Below, piece after piece: positions 1-6,449 of a stretch of 29,627 nucleotides of DNA. The stretch lies in assembly GCA_035765045.1 (NCBI GenBank), contig DASTYI010000155.1, positions 1 through 29,627 on the forward strand. Reading direction: 5' to 3'. Source of the stretch: Iamia sp035765045. Its GTDB lineage: Bacteria; Actinomycetota; Acidimicrobiia; Acidimicrobiales; Iamiaceae. The position numbers and the translations under genes were made by a program. The stretch's first letter is position 1. Every line of letters starts with the position of its first letter. The notes beneath the pieces are model-generated. The model was not told the DNA's origin. It saw only the letters and a list, made by a program, of their open reading frames with translations, and did no database searches.

Positions 1-61
1 CACGACGACACATCAGATCCCGACCGTGCGGGGTCAGACGAGCATTACCGTGCAACTTCAC
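1..61 (-). CDS. IS481-type transposase, N-terminal fragment (runs off left edge)
   Basis: Reading the minus strand from GTG at 61-59, the first 20 codons give VKLHGNARLTPHGRDLMCRR and stay open to base 1. The pattern K-L-H-x-N-A-x-L-T-P-x-G-R followed by a basic stretch is the characteristic start of IS481-family DDE transposases, just before their helix-turn-helix domain. A strong Shine-Dalgarno (AAGGAG, minus strand, 70-65) sits 3 bases before the GTG, with CCC between them. Only the first 20 residues are visible, so neither the DDE catalytic domain nor whether the gene is intact can be judged. The family call rests on motif recognition over a short stretch and is moderately confident. The rest of the element lies left of the window. 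Confidence 0.65.
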   Translation of the reverse strand, partial: MKLHGNARLTPHGRDLMCRR

Positions 62-115
62 GGGTCTCCTTGAGGTGAGGGTGGCTTCAGCACCCCCGAG
101 TCTCAAGGAGACCCG
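61..115 (-). repeat. Perfect 14-bp inverted repeat over the transposase ribosome binding site
   Basis: Bases 61-74 (CGGGTCTCCTTGAG) are the exact reverse complement of 102-115. A second 5-bp pair, 79-83 with 91-95 (GGGTG/CACCC), extends the structure inside. In a minus-strand transcript entering from the right, the 3' arm contains the Shine-Dalgarno AAGGAG and the first base of the GTG start. The folded RNA would hide the transposase initiation region. This resembles the fold-back inhibition known for IS10 and IS50, where outside transcripts cannot be translated; here it is inferred from sequence only. Confidence 0.6.
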
Positions 116-158
116 CCTGACGAACGTGGATGGGATCTACACCTAGGGCTCACCGACC

Positions 159-185
159 TGTCACAGGGCGCGCCGGTCGCCCGTC
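159..185 (+). promoter_or_regulatory. ECF41-type promoter (TGTCACA-N16-CGTC)
   Basis: TGTCACA at 159-165 is followed after exactly 16 bases by CGTC at 182-185. This matches the published consensus of ECF41 sigma factors (TGTCACA -35, CGTC -10), which typically drives the partner CMD-family gene. The gene immediately downstream is such a partner and is followed by an ECF41 sigma factor, so positive autoregulation of the module is the natural reading. Predicted transcription would start around 190-195, giving a leader of about 35-40 bases with a Shine-Dalgarno at 220-225. Confidence 0.75.
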
Positions 186-230
186 GGACAGGGTGAGGGC
201 CACCGCCGGCCCCCGAGCGAGGAGGCTCCC

Positions 231-668
231 ATGCGATTCGACCTGCAGACCGACGTCCCCGAGGCCTTCAAGGCCGTCTCCCGCCTGGAGGGCGTGGCCC
301 AGCAGGCGGTGGGCGACGACACCCTGTACCTGCTGGTGAAGACCCGGGCCTCGATGCTCAACGGCTGCGCCTTCTGCGTCGACATGCACGCCGCCCACCT
401 GGCCGAGGGGGGCGAGGACTGGCGCCGGATCGTCGCCGTGAGCACGTGGCGCGAGTCGGTCTTCTTCACCCCGGCCGAGCGGGCCGCCCTCGCCCTGACC
501 GACGAGGTCACCCGGCTCGGCGAGCACGGCGTCACCGAGGCGGTGTGGTCCGACGCCGTCGAGCACCACGGCCGGGAGGGGGCCGCGCACCTCGTCGTCG
601 CCATCGCCACGATCAACGTCTGGAACCGCCTGGCCGTCGCCGGGCAGAAGCCGGCCCCCGCCCTGTGA
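231..668 (+). CDS. Carboxymuconolactone decarboxylase / AhpD-like protein
   Basis: A 145-aa protein of the CMD/alkylhydroperoxidase-like family. It carries the redox-type motif NGCAFCVDMH, with Cys46, Cys49 and His53 placed as in AhpD-like peroxidases, then an ERAALALTDEVT helix typical of the family. Members are cytoplasmic, often oligomeric, and reduce peroxides or act on small organic molecules; the substrate here is unknown. An AGGAGG Shine-Dalgarno at 220-225 fixes the ATG at 231. The gene is preceded by an ECF41 promoter and overlaps the downstream sigma factor gene by four bases. This is the classical arrangement in which ECF41 controls a CMD, oxidoreductase or epimerase ('COE') partner. 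Family confidence is high; true biochemical role unknown. Confidence 0.88.
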   Translation: MRFDLQTDVPEAFKAVSRLEGVAQQAVGDDTLYLLVKTRASMLNGCAFCVDMHAAHLAEGGEDWRRIVAVSTWRESVFFTPAERAALALTDEVTRLGEHGVTEAVWSDAVEHHGREGAAHLVVAIATINVWNRLAVAGQKPAPAL

Positions 669-1540
669 GCGGGGACCTCGACCTCGGGCACCTGCGGGGG
701 GTGGCGGCGGGGGTGGCCTACCGGATGGTGGGCAGCCGGACCGAGGCCGAGGACCTGGCCCAGGAGGCGCTCGTCCGGGTCGCCGCGGCGGCGGACCGGG
801 AGGAGCTGGCCAACCCCGAGGCGTTCACCACCACCGTCGCCACCCGGCTCTCGATCGACCACCTGCGCCGGGCCCGGGTCCAGCGCGAGGAGTACCTCGG
901 GCCGTGGCTGCCCGAGCCGGTCACCGACGACCTGCTGGCCGACGGGGCCACCGCCGCCGAGGTCGCCGACACCCTGTCGTTCGCCCTGCTCTCGGTGTTG
1001 GAGGCGCTGGGCCCGGTCGAGCGGGCCGCCTTCTTGCTGCGCGACGTGTTCGGGTACGGCTACGACGAGGTCGCCGCCGTGCTCGACCGCAGCGAGCCGG
1101 CCTGCCGCCAGCTGGTGGCCCGGGCCCGCAAGCGGGTCGAGGCGGGCCGGCCCCGCCGGGCGGTGGCGGGTGACGAGCACCGCCGGGTGCTCGACCGGTT
1201 CCTCGCCGCCACCCGCCAGGGCGACGTCGAGGGCCTGGTCGCCGTCCTGGCCGAGGACGCCGTGCTGGTGTCCGACGGCGGGCGGGCCACCAAGGCGGCC
1301 CGGCGCCCGATCGGGGGCCGCGACCGCATCGCCCGCTTCCTCCAGGCCGTCGGGCCCCGGGCGATCGGCGGGCCCCGCCGGGTCGAGGTCGTCGCCATCA
1401 ACGGGGAGCCCGGCTTCCTCGCCCTGGATGGCGACGCGGTCCGCCTGGCCGGCACCGTCGAGGTGGTCGACGGTGCCGTCGTCGCCGTCCGCTTCGTCCT
1501 CAACCCCGAGAAGCTGGGCTGGGTCCACGCCCCCGCCTGA
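665..1540 (+). CDS. ECF41-family RNA polymerase sigma factor with SnoaL-like C-terminal domain
   Basis: A 291-aa sigma-70 family protein. Region 2 is near residues 8-75 (TEAEDLAQEALVRV, then ATRLSIDHLRRAR) and region 4 near 105-160 (VERAAFLLRDVFGYGYDEVA). The linker motif WLPEP is at 81-85. The remaining ~120 residues form a SnoaL/NTF2-like extension ending in NPEKL (280-284). WLPEP plus an NPxKL tail are diagnostic of ECF41, whose C-terminal domain, rather than a separate anti-sigma factor, modulates activity. The usual DGGG motif reads DGGR at 204-207. The GTG at 665 overlaps the TGA of the CMD gene and gives the expected family length; longer in-frame starts would lie inside that gene. It likely recognises the TGTCACA/CGTC promoter upstream of its own operon. 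Confidence 0.9.
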   Translation: MSGDLDLGHLRGVAAGVAYRMVGSRTEAEDLAQEALVRVAAAADREELANPEAFTTTVATRLSIDHLRRARVQREEYLGPWLPEPVTDDLLADGATAAEVADTLSFALLSVLEALGPVERAAFLLRDVFGYGYDEVAAVLDRSEPACRQLVARARKRVEAGRPRRAVAGDEHRRVLDRFLAATRQGDVEGLVAVLAEDAVLVSDGGRATKAARRPIGGRDRIARFLQAVGPRAIGGPRRVEVVAINGEPGFLALDGDAVRLAGTVEVVDGAVVAVRFVLNPEKLGWVHAPA

Positions 1541-1569
1541 TCGGCTCCCGGCCCCGGCATCCTGCGGGG

Positions 1570-1902
1570 ATGACCGTCGAGCTGCCCGCCGTCATCCACC
1601 GCTACCACGAGGCCCACGACCGTCGCGACACCGACACCGCCCTGGCCACCTTCACCCCCGACGCCCGGGTGGAGGACGACGGCCGGACCTACGTCGGCAC
1701 CGACGAGGTGCGCGGTTGGCTCTCGACCGCCGCCGCCGAGTTCACCTACACCCGCACCCCGCTCGACGCCACCGACGAGGGCGACGGCCGCTGGCTGACG
1801 ACCAGCCACCTGGAGGGCGACTTCCCCGGCGGCGTCGTCGACCTGCGCTACCGGTTCCGGATCGTCGACGATCGGATCGCCGAGCTCGTCATCGCCCCTT
1901 GA
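1570..1902 (+). CDS. SnoaL-like / NTF2-fold protein
   Basis: A 110-aa protein with the SnoaL-like pattern: an N-terminal helix (VIHRYHEAHDRRDTDTAL), the 'FTPDARVEDDGRTYVG' strand-turn, a helix (TDEVRGWLSTAAAEF) and C-terminal strands ending in FRIVDDRIAELVI. This fold is used by polyketide cyclases, ketosteroid isomerase-like enzymes and many proteins of unknown activity; no specific catalytic set can be assigned. It starts 29 bases after the ECF41 gene on the same strand and may belong to that operon. Its fold is the same as that of the sigma factor's own C-terminal domain. The start has only a weak purine run (GCGGGG). Confidence 0.75.
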   Translation: MTVELPAVIHRYHEAHDRRDTDTALATFTPDARVEDDGRTYVGTDEVRGWLSTAAAEFTYTRTPLDATDEGDGRWLTTSHLEGDFPGGVVDLRYRFRIVDDRIAELVIAP

Positions 1903-1930
1903 CCCGCGGGTCAGCCGGCGTGACTAGGTT
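1899..1930 (+). promoter_or_regulatory. Candidate leaderless promoter of acyl-CoA synthetase gene
   Basis: TAGGTT at 1925-1930 ends 8 bases before the ATG at 1939. TTGACC at 1899-1904 is a possible -35, although the 20-base spacing is long. No Shine-Dalgarno precedes the ATG, so a leaderless transcript is suggested. Confidence 0.5.
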
Positions 1931-1938
1931 CACCGCCC

Positions 1939-3480
1939 ATGTCCTACCCCGGTGCCTTCGTCGAGACATCCCCTGACAAGCCGGCCGTGATCATGGCCGG
2001 CAGCGGTGAGGTCCTCACCTACGCCGAGCTCGACGAGCGGGCCACCCGTCTGGCCAACCTGCTGGCCTCGCTGGGCCTCGCCCCCGGCGACCACGTCGCC
2101 TTCTGCATCGAGAACCAGATCCGCTTCCTCGAGGTGGCGTGGGGCTGCCAGTACGCCGGGCTGTACTACACGGCCGCCTCCACCCGCCTCACCCCCGGCG
2201 AGCTGAGCTACATCGTCGACGACTGCGGCGCCCGGGTCTTCATCTCCTCGCTGGCCCTCGGCGACCTGGCCCGCGAGACGATCGCCGAGACGCCGAAGGT
2301 CGAGGCCCGGCTGATGCTCGACGGCGTGGTCGACGGGTTCACGTCCTACGAGGACGCCCTCGCCTCCGCCTCCCCCGAGCCCGCCGCCGACCGGGTCGAG
2401 GGCATGGACATGCTCTACAGCTCGGGCACCACCGGCCGGCCCAAGGGCGTCCAGCTCCCGCTGCCCAACGCCCCGCTCGGCACCAAGCCCGCCCTCCAGC
2501 TCCTCGCCGAGGGGCTGCTCGGCTACGGCGAGGACATGATCTACCTGAACCCGGCGCCGCTGTACCACGCCGCCCCGCTCCGCTTCACGATGGCGGTCCA
2601 CCGCGACGGTGGCACCGCCGTGGTGATGGAGCACTTCGACGCCCTCGAGGCGCTGGCGCTGATCGAGCGGTACCGCGTGACCCACAGCCAGTGGGTGCCC
2701 ACCATGTTCATCCGCATGCTCAAGCTCACCGACGAGGAGCGGGCCCGCCACGACGTCAGCTCGATGCAGATGATGGTGCACGCCGCCGCCCCCTGCCCCG
2801 TCGAGGTCAAGCGCCGGATCATCGACTGGTTCGGCCCGGTCGTCCACGAGTACTACGCCGGCACCGAGGGCAACTGCTTCGTCTACTGCAACAGCGAGCA
2901 GTGGCTGGCCCACCCCGGCACCGTCGGCCAGAACCTGCTCGGCGCCCTCCACATCTGCGACGACGAGGGCAACGAGGTGCCCGTCGGCGAGCCCGGCACC
3001 ATCTGGGCCGAGAGCGCGGCGCAGTTCGAGTACCACAACGACCCCGACAAGACCGCCGCCTCCCGCCACCCGAAGGGCTGGACGACGCTCGGCGACGTGG
3101 GCCGGCTCGACGAGGACGGCTTCCTCTACCTGACCGACCGCAAGGCGTACATGATCATCACCGGCGGCGTGAACGTGTACCCGCAGGAGGCCGAGAACGT
3201 CCTCGCCCTGCACCCCAAGGTCGCCGACGTCGCCGTCTTCGGCGTCCCCAACGACGACTTCGGCGAGGAGGTCAAGGCCGTCGTCCAGCCCCTCGACATG
3301 GCCGACGCCGGCCCCGAGCTCGAGCGCGAGCTGATCCAGTACTGCCGCGACCAGCTGGCCGACGTGAAGTGCCCCCGCTCGGTCGACTTCCGCGACGAGC
3401 TCCCCCGCCACCCCACCGGCAAGCTCTACAAGCGCCTCCTCAAGGACGAGTACTGGGCCGACGCCGGCCGCTCCATCTGA
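1939..3480 (+). CDS. Acyl-CoA synthetase (AMP-binding, FadD-like)
   Basis: A 513-aa member of the ANL adenylating enzyme family, which activates carboxylic acids to acyl-AMP and then acyl-CoA. Visible motifs in order are YSSGTTGRPKG (phosphate-binding loop, ~160-170), the YYAGTEGN motif, GDVGRLDEDGFLYLTDR with the hinge Asp/Arg, MIITGGVNVYP, and the C-terminal PTGKLYKR with the adenylation Lys near 495. The length is normal. The architecture resembles FadD-type medium/long-chain or aryl acid ligases; substrate cannot be read from sequence. It appears monocistronic, with a leaderless-type promoter and no coupling to its neighbours. The start at 1939 places the MSYPGAFVETSPDKPAVI N-terminus where the family usually begins. 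Confidence 0.9.
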   Translation: MSYPGAFVETSPDKPAVIMAGSGEVLTYAELDERATRLANLLASLGLAPGDHVAFCIENQIRFLEVAWGCQYAGLYYTAASTRLTPGELSYIVDDCGARVFISSLALGDLARETIAETPKVEARLMLDGVVDGFTSYEDALASASPEPAADRVEGMDMLYSSGTTGRPKGVQLPLPNAPLGTKPALQLLAEGLLGYGEDMIYLNPAPLYHAAPLRFTMAVHRDGGTAVVMEHFDALEALALIERYRVTHSQWVPTMFIRMLKLTDEERARHDVSSMQMMVHAAAPCPVEVKRRIIDWFGPVVHEYYAGTEGNCFVYCNSEQWLAHPGTVGQNLLGALHICDDEGNEVPVGEPGTIWAESAAQFEYHNDPDKTAASRHPKGWTTLGDVGRLDEDGFLYLTDRKAYMIITGGVNVYPQEAENVLALHPKVADVAVFGVPNDDFGEEVKAVVQPLDMADAGPELERELIQYCRDQLADVKCPRSVDFRDELPRHPTGKLYKRLLKDEYWADAGRSI

Positions 3481-3522
3481 GCGTTCTGCCCGGTGCTTCA
3501 GCGTGACGGTGGTCATCGCGCC

Positions 3523-3528
3523 TAGGGT
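3523..3528 (+). promoter_or_regulatory. Candidate -10 element (TAGGGT) for the protease gene
   Basis: TAGGGT at 3523-3528 would start transcription near 3535. That leaves a leader of about 75 bases before the ATG at 3611, which has its own Shine-Dalgarno GAGGAGA (3597-3603). No good -35 is seen. Confidence 0.35.
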
Positions 3529-3610
3529 CCTCGCCGTGCGGACGGCGGTCTGACATCCATCCGGCCGACGTCCGGACACCTCGAGACCCCCCTACCGAGG
3601 AGACATCGCG

Positions 3611-5320
3611 ATGAAGCGACCCGCCCTGGGTCGGGCCCTGCTGGGCCTGACCACCCTCGCCGTGGCCACCGTCGGCCTGACCACCGGCCCCCCGGCCTCG
3701 TCCGCCCCGACCCGGACGGGGGCGACCGAGACCTACGTCGTCCTGGCCACCGAGGGCGCCTCCGACACCGCCGTGCGCCAGGCCGTCGCCGACGCCGGCG
3801 GCCAGGTGACCGCCGTGAACGACGCCGTCGGCGTCTACACCGTCGAGGCCCCGGCCGAGGGCTTCGCCACCGACGTGGCCGCCAGCCCGGCGGTCGACGG
3901 CGCCGCCGCCAACACCTCGATCGGCCAGGCCCCGGCCGACCGCCAGCAGCGCAACGAGGAGGTCGAGACCGACGTGGTCCAGGGGGGTGGCGGCCGCGGC
4001 CCCGGCGGGAACACCCGTCCCGGCCACGGCCCGGGCCGCCAGGAGCCCCTCGCCGACCGGCAGTGGGACATGGACATGATCGACGCCCCCGCCGCCCACC
4101 GCCACGAGGAGGGCGAGGGCGTCCGGGTCGGCATCATCGACACCGGCGTCGACGGCACCCACCCCGACATCGCCCCCAACTTCAACCGGCGCCTGAGCCG
4201 CAACTTCACCACCGACATCCCCGAGGTCGACGGTCCCTGCGAGGAGGAGCCCGACGGCTCCTGCGAGGACGCCGCCGACGTCGACGAGAACGGCCACGGC
4301 ACCCACGTCGCCAGCACCGTCGCCTCGCCCCGCAACGGCGTCGGCATCGCCGGCGTCGCCCCCGAGGCCGAGATCGTCAACCTCCGGGCCGGCCAGGACT
4401 CGGGCTACTTCTTCCTCGACTCGGTCGTCCAGGCGCTCACCTACGCCGGCGACAACGGGATCGACGTGGTCAACATGAGCTTCTACATCGACCCGTGGCT
4501 CTACAACTGCGCCCGAAACCCGGCCGACGCCCTCGACGACCAGCTCGAGCAGCGGACGATCGTGGCCGCCACCAACCGGGCCCTCCGCTACGCCCACGAG
4601 CGCGGCGTCACCCTCGTCGGCGCCGCCGGCAACGAGCACACCGACCTGGGCAACCCGACCGTCGACGCCACCTCGCCGGACTTCCCCGAGGGGGCGGCCT
4701 ACGAGCGCCAGATCGACAACAGCTGCCTCTCGATGCCCGCCGAGGGCGACGGCACCATCGCCGTCAGCTCGGTCGGGCCGTCGAAGCTCAAGGCCGACTA
4801 CTCGAACTACGGCACCGAGCAGATCGAGGTCTCGGCCCCCGGTGGCTACAGCCGCGACTTCTTCGGCACGCCGCGGTACGGCCAGCCCACCAACGCCATC
4901 CTCGCCGCCTACCCGAAGGGCCTGGCCCTGGCCGACCCCCGGGTCGACCCGGTCACCGGGGCCTCGCTGTCGCCCGCCGTGGTGGCCGAGTGCCGCACCC
5001 CGGGCGACCCGGCCTCGTGCTCCTACTACCGCTACATCCAGGGCACGTCGATGGCGGCGCCGCACGCCGCCGGGGTGGCCGCCCTGATCGTCGGCCGGCA
5101 CGGCACCCGTGACCGCCGGGGCGGGCTGACCATGGACCCCCGCCGGGTCGAGCGGGTGCTGGAGGGCACCGCCACCGACACCCCGTGCCCGGCCCCGGTC
5201 TACGACTACCCCGACCAGGACGACAGCTACACGGCCGCCTGCGTCGGCACCGCCCGGTTCAACGGCTGGTACGGCGACGGCATCGTCGACGCCCTCGCCG
5301 CCGTCCGCTCCCGCCGCTAG
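3611..5320 (+). CDS. Secreted subtilisin-like serine protease (peptidase S8)
   Basis: A 569-aa exported S8 protease. A signal peptide covers roughly residues 1-32 (basic MKRPALGR, hydrophobic LLGLTTLAVATVGL, small residues PASSA). An inhibitor-I9-like propeptide follows at ~42-105, then a Gly/Arg-rich linker (~120-150). The catalytic domain has Asp177 (GIIDTGVDG), His229 (NGHGTHVAS), oxyanion Asn341 (GAAGNEH) and Ser480 (GTSMAAPHAAG). Several cysteines (for example in GPCEEEPDGSC and CPAPV) suggest disulfides, consistent with export. It would degrade proteins outside the cell after autoprocessing. The GAGGAGA Shine-Dalgarno 7 bases before the ATG supports the start. The triad is complete, so an active enzyme is expected; no cell-wall anchor or secretion tail is seen at the C-terminus. 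Confidence 0.93.
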   Translation: MKRPALGRALLGLTTLAVATVGLTTGPPASSAPTRTGATETYVVLATEGASDTAVRQAVADAGGQVTAVNDAVGVYTVEAPAEGFATDVAASPAVDGAAANTSIGQAPADRQQRNEEVETDVVQGGGGRGPGGNTRPGHGPGRQEPLADRQWDMDMIDAPAAHRHEEGEGVRVGIIDTGVDGTHPDIAPNFNRRLSRNFTTDIPEVDGPCEEEPDGSCEDAADVDENGHGTHVASTVASPRNGVGIAGVAPEAEIVNLRAGQDSGYFFLDSVVQALTYAGDNGIDVVNMSFYIDPWLYNCARNPADALDDQLEQRTIVAATNRALRYAHERGVTLVGAAGNEHTDLGNPTVDATSPDFPEGAAYERQIDNSCLSMPAEGDGTIAVSSVGPSKLKADYSNYGTEQIEVSAPGGYSRDFFGTPRYGQPTNAILAAYPKGLALADPRVDPVTGASLSPAVVAECRTPGDPASCSYYRYIQGTSMAAPHAAGVAALIVGRHGTRDRRGGLTMDPRRVERVLEGTATDTPCPAPVYDYPDQDDSYTAACVGTARFNGWYGDGIVDALAAVRSRR

Positions 5321-5343
5321 CCCCACCCACCCCCAACCCCCGC

Positions 5344-5391
5344 AACTGGCGATCAGATCCGCCGGGAAACCGTCGGATCTGATCGCCAGTT
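5344..5391. repeat. Perfect 18-bp inverted repeat (hairpin) between protease and redoxin genes
   Basis: AACTGGCGATCAGATCCG at 5344-5361 is exactly repeated in inverse at 5374-5391 around a 12-base loop (5362-5373). It begins 24 bases after the protease stop. It would form a very stable stem in RNA and could terminate or stabilise the protease transcript. The downstream flank is TTCGGTAG, not a clear T-run, so a classical intrinsic terminator is not certain. Its length, perfection and relative AT-richness are unusual here; it may belong to a genomic repeat family. Confidence 0.7.
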
Positions 5392-5394
5392 CGG

Positions 5395-5408
5395 TAGAAC
5401 GGGTTCTA
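5395..5408. promoter_or_regulatory. Palindromic operator candidate TAGAAC-GG-GTTCTA
   Basis: A perfect 14-bp palindrome directly after the hairpin, whose last two bases are the start of the predicted -10 (TAGTGT, 5407-5412) of the next gene. It resembles the half-sites of the actinobacterial LexA box (GAAC-N4-GTTC), but the half-sites are 2 rather than 4 bases apart, so LexA is unlikely. A repressor bound here would block the promoter. Confidence 0.4.
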
Positions 5409-5412
5409 GTGT
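5407..5412 (+). promoter_or_regulatory. Leaderless -10 (TAGTGT) of the redoxin gene
   Basis: TAGTGT ends 7 bases before the ATG at 5420. No Shine-Dalgarno is present, so a leaderless transcript is likely. Confidence 0.5.
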
Positions 5413-5419
5413 CGGCGCC

Positions 5420-6427
5420 ATGATCCTCCTCGACGCCGACGGCGGCCGGCACGAGATCGACGGCGACACGACGGCGGTCGACGGCGAGGGCCTGCGCGCC
5501 GCCACGGGCTGGGCGCTCAAGCCCGAGGGGCTGTGCCGGGGGGACGTCTGCGTGCCGCTGTTGGGGCGGGCGGTGGCCACCGACGACGGGCGGATCGACC
5601 TGGCCGGGTGGGCCGCCGCCCTCGGCCTGGCCCTGGCCGTCGACACCGACCACGGCGTCGCCGCCCTGGCCCACGGGGCCGACGCCCCCGCCGCCGGGGT
5701 GGGCGACCTCGCCCCCGACCTGGAGCTCCCCACCGTCGACGGCACGGTGGAGCGCTTCGGCGACCTGGCCGGGCGCAAGCGGGTGCTGGTGACGTGGGCG
5801 TCGTGGTGCGGGTGCCGCCACGAGCTGGCCGCCTGGCAGGCCATCCAGGACGAGCTCGGCGCCGAGGGCCTGGCCATCTGGTCGGTCGCCCTCGACGCCC
5901 GGCCCGAGGACTCCCGGCCGTGGATCGAGGCGGCGTCGCCCGACTACCCCGTCGTGGTCGACACCGCCCACGTCACCGCCGAGCGCTACGGCATCACCAA
6001 CGTCCCCAGCGTGGTCTGGGTCGACGAGGACGGCGTGGTGGTCAAGCCGCCGACGATCGCCCCCGGCGACGACCAGTTCCGCGACTTCACCCGGATCGAC
6101 GCCGCCACCCACCACGACGCCCTGCGCCGCTGGGTGCGCGACGGCGAGCTCCCGGCGGGCGTGGCCGAGACCCCGGCGCCCCGCTCCCCCAAGGAGCAGC
6201 AGGCCCGGGCCGAGCGCCGGCTGGCCGCCGTCCTCCACGGCGAGGGCCACGTCGAGGCGGCCGCCGCCCACCTCCGCCGGGCCGTCGAGCTGGCCCCGTG
6301 GGACTGGACGATCCGCCGCGGCGGCATCGCCCTGCGCGGCGAGGACCCCTTCCTCGGCGACGAGTTCATCGCCTTCTGGGAGGAGTGGGACGCTGCCGGC
6401 CGCCCCGGCTACACCCCGACCGCCTGA
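5420..6427 (+). CDS. Thioredoxin-fold (TlpA/redoxin-like) protein with CxC motif
   Basis: A 335-aa protein whose central part (~95-255) is TlpA/AhpC-TSA-like: VGDLAPDLELPTVDGTVERF, then VLVTWASWCGCRHELAAW and the cis-Pro region YGITNVPSVVWVDEDG. The redox motif is Cys130-Gly-Cys132 instead of the usual CxxC. An N-terminal ~95-residue domain (with GLCRGDVCVPL) and a C-terminal helical repeat-like region (KEQQARAERRLAAVLHGEG, ...AAAHLRRAVELAP) flank it. No signal peptide is visible, so a cytoplasmic redox role is inferred. The N-terminal domain has no assigned family here. The ATG lies directly after a leaderless -10, and the stop falls inside a palindrome shared with the convergent methyltransferase gene. 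Confidence 0.75.
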   Translation: MILLDADGGRHEIDGDTTAVDGEGLRAATGWALKPEGLCRGDVCVPLLGRAVATDDGRIDLAGWAAALGLALAVDTDHGVAALAHGADAPAAGVGDLAPDLELPTVDGTVERFGDLAGRKRVLVTWASWCGCRHELAAWQAIQDELGAEGLAIWSVALDARPEDSRPWIEAASPDYPVVVDTAHVTAERYGITNVPSVVWVDEDGVVVKPPTIAPGDDQFRDFTRIDAATHHDALRRWVRDGELPAGVAETPAPRSPKEQQARAERRLAAVLHGEGHVEAAAAHLRRAVELAPWDWTIRRGGIALRGEDPFLGDEFIAFWEEWDAAGRPGYTPTA

Positions 6428-6449
6428 AGGTGCCTGGCACCTTCAGGCG
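6421..6449. terminator. Palindrome at the convergent gene ends (candidate bidirectional terminator)
   Basis: Two perfect 14-base arms (CGCCTGAAGGTGCC, 6421-6434, and its complement 6436-6449) are separated by a single T. Both converging genes end inside it: the plus-strand TGA is 6425-6427 and the minus-strand TGA is 6445-6443, so each gene ends GCC-TGA within an arm. A bidirectional transcription stop is plausible. The core AAGGTGCCTGGCACCTT also resembles palindromes of REP-type repeats known in other bacteria (recollection, not a search). Confidence 0.55.

Larger units (their letters stand above)
1..165 (-). mobile_element. IS481-like insertion sequence, one end (boundary uncertain)
   Basis: The segment holds the start of an IS481-type transposase and its presumed upstream end. 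The right boundary is not proven. A candidate is the TGTCACA at 159-165, because many insertion sequences end in TG/CA and no coding signal is seen between 116 and 158. The same heptamer also fits the -35 element of the next gene, so the boundary could lie anywhere between about 116 and 165. No target duplication can be checked because the other end is outside the window. Confidence 0.4.

Noticed and set aside
130..339. Short plus-strand ORF upstream of the CMD gene
   Set aside because: Arg/Pro/Thr-rich, no ribosome site, crosses the promoter and the start of the real gene.
5395..5408. LexA box
   Set aside because: Half-sites fit GAAC/GTTC but spacing is 2, not 4 bases; left as an unknown operator.
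3440..6271. A 943-codon minus-strand open frame across the protease and redoxin genes
   Set aside because: Gly/Val/Asp-rich artefact; the plus strand carries intact S8 and redoxin motifs.
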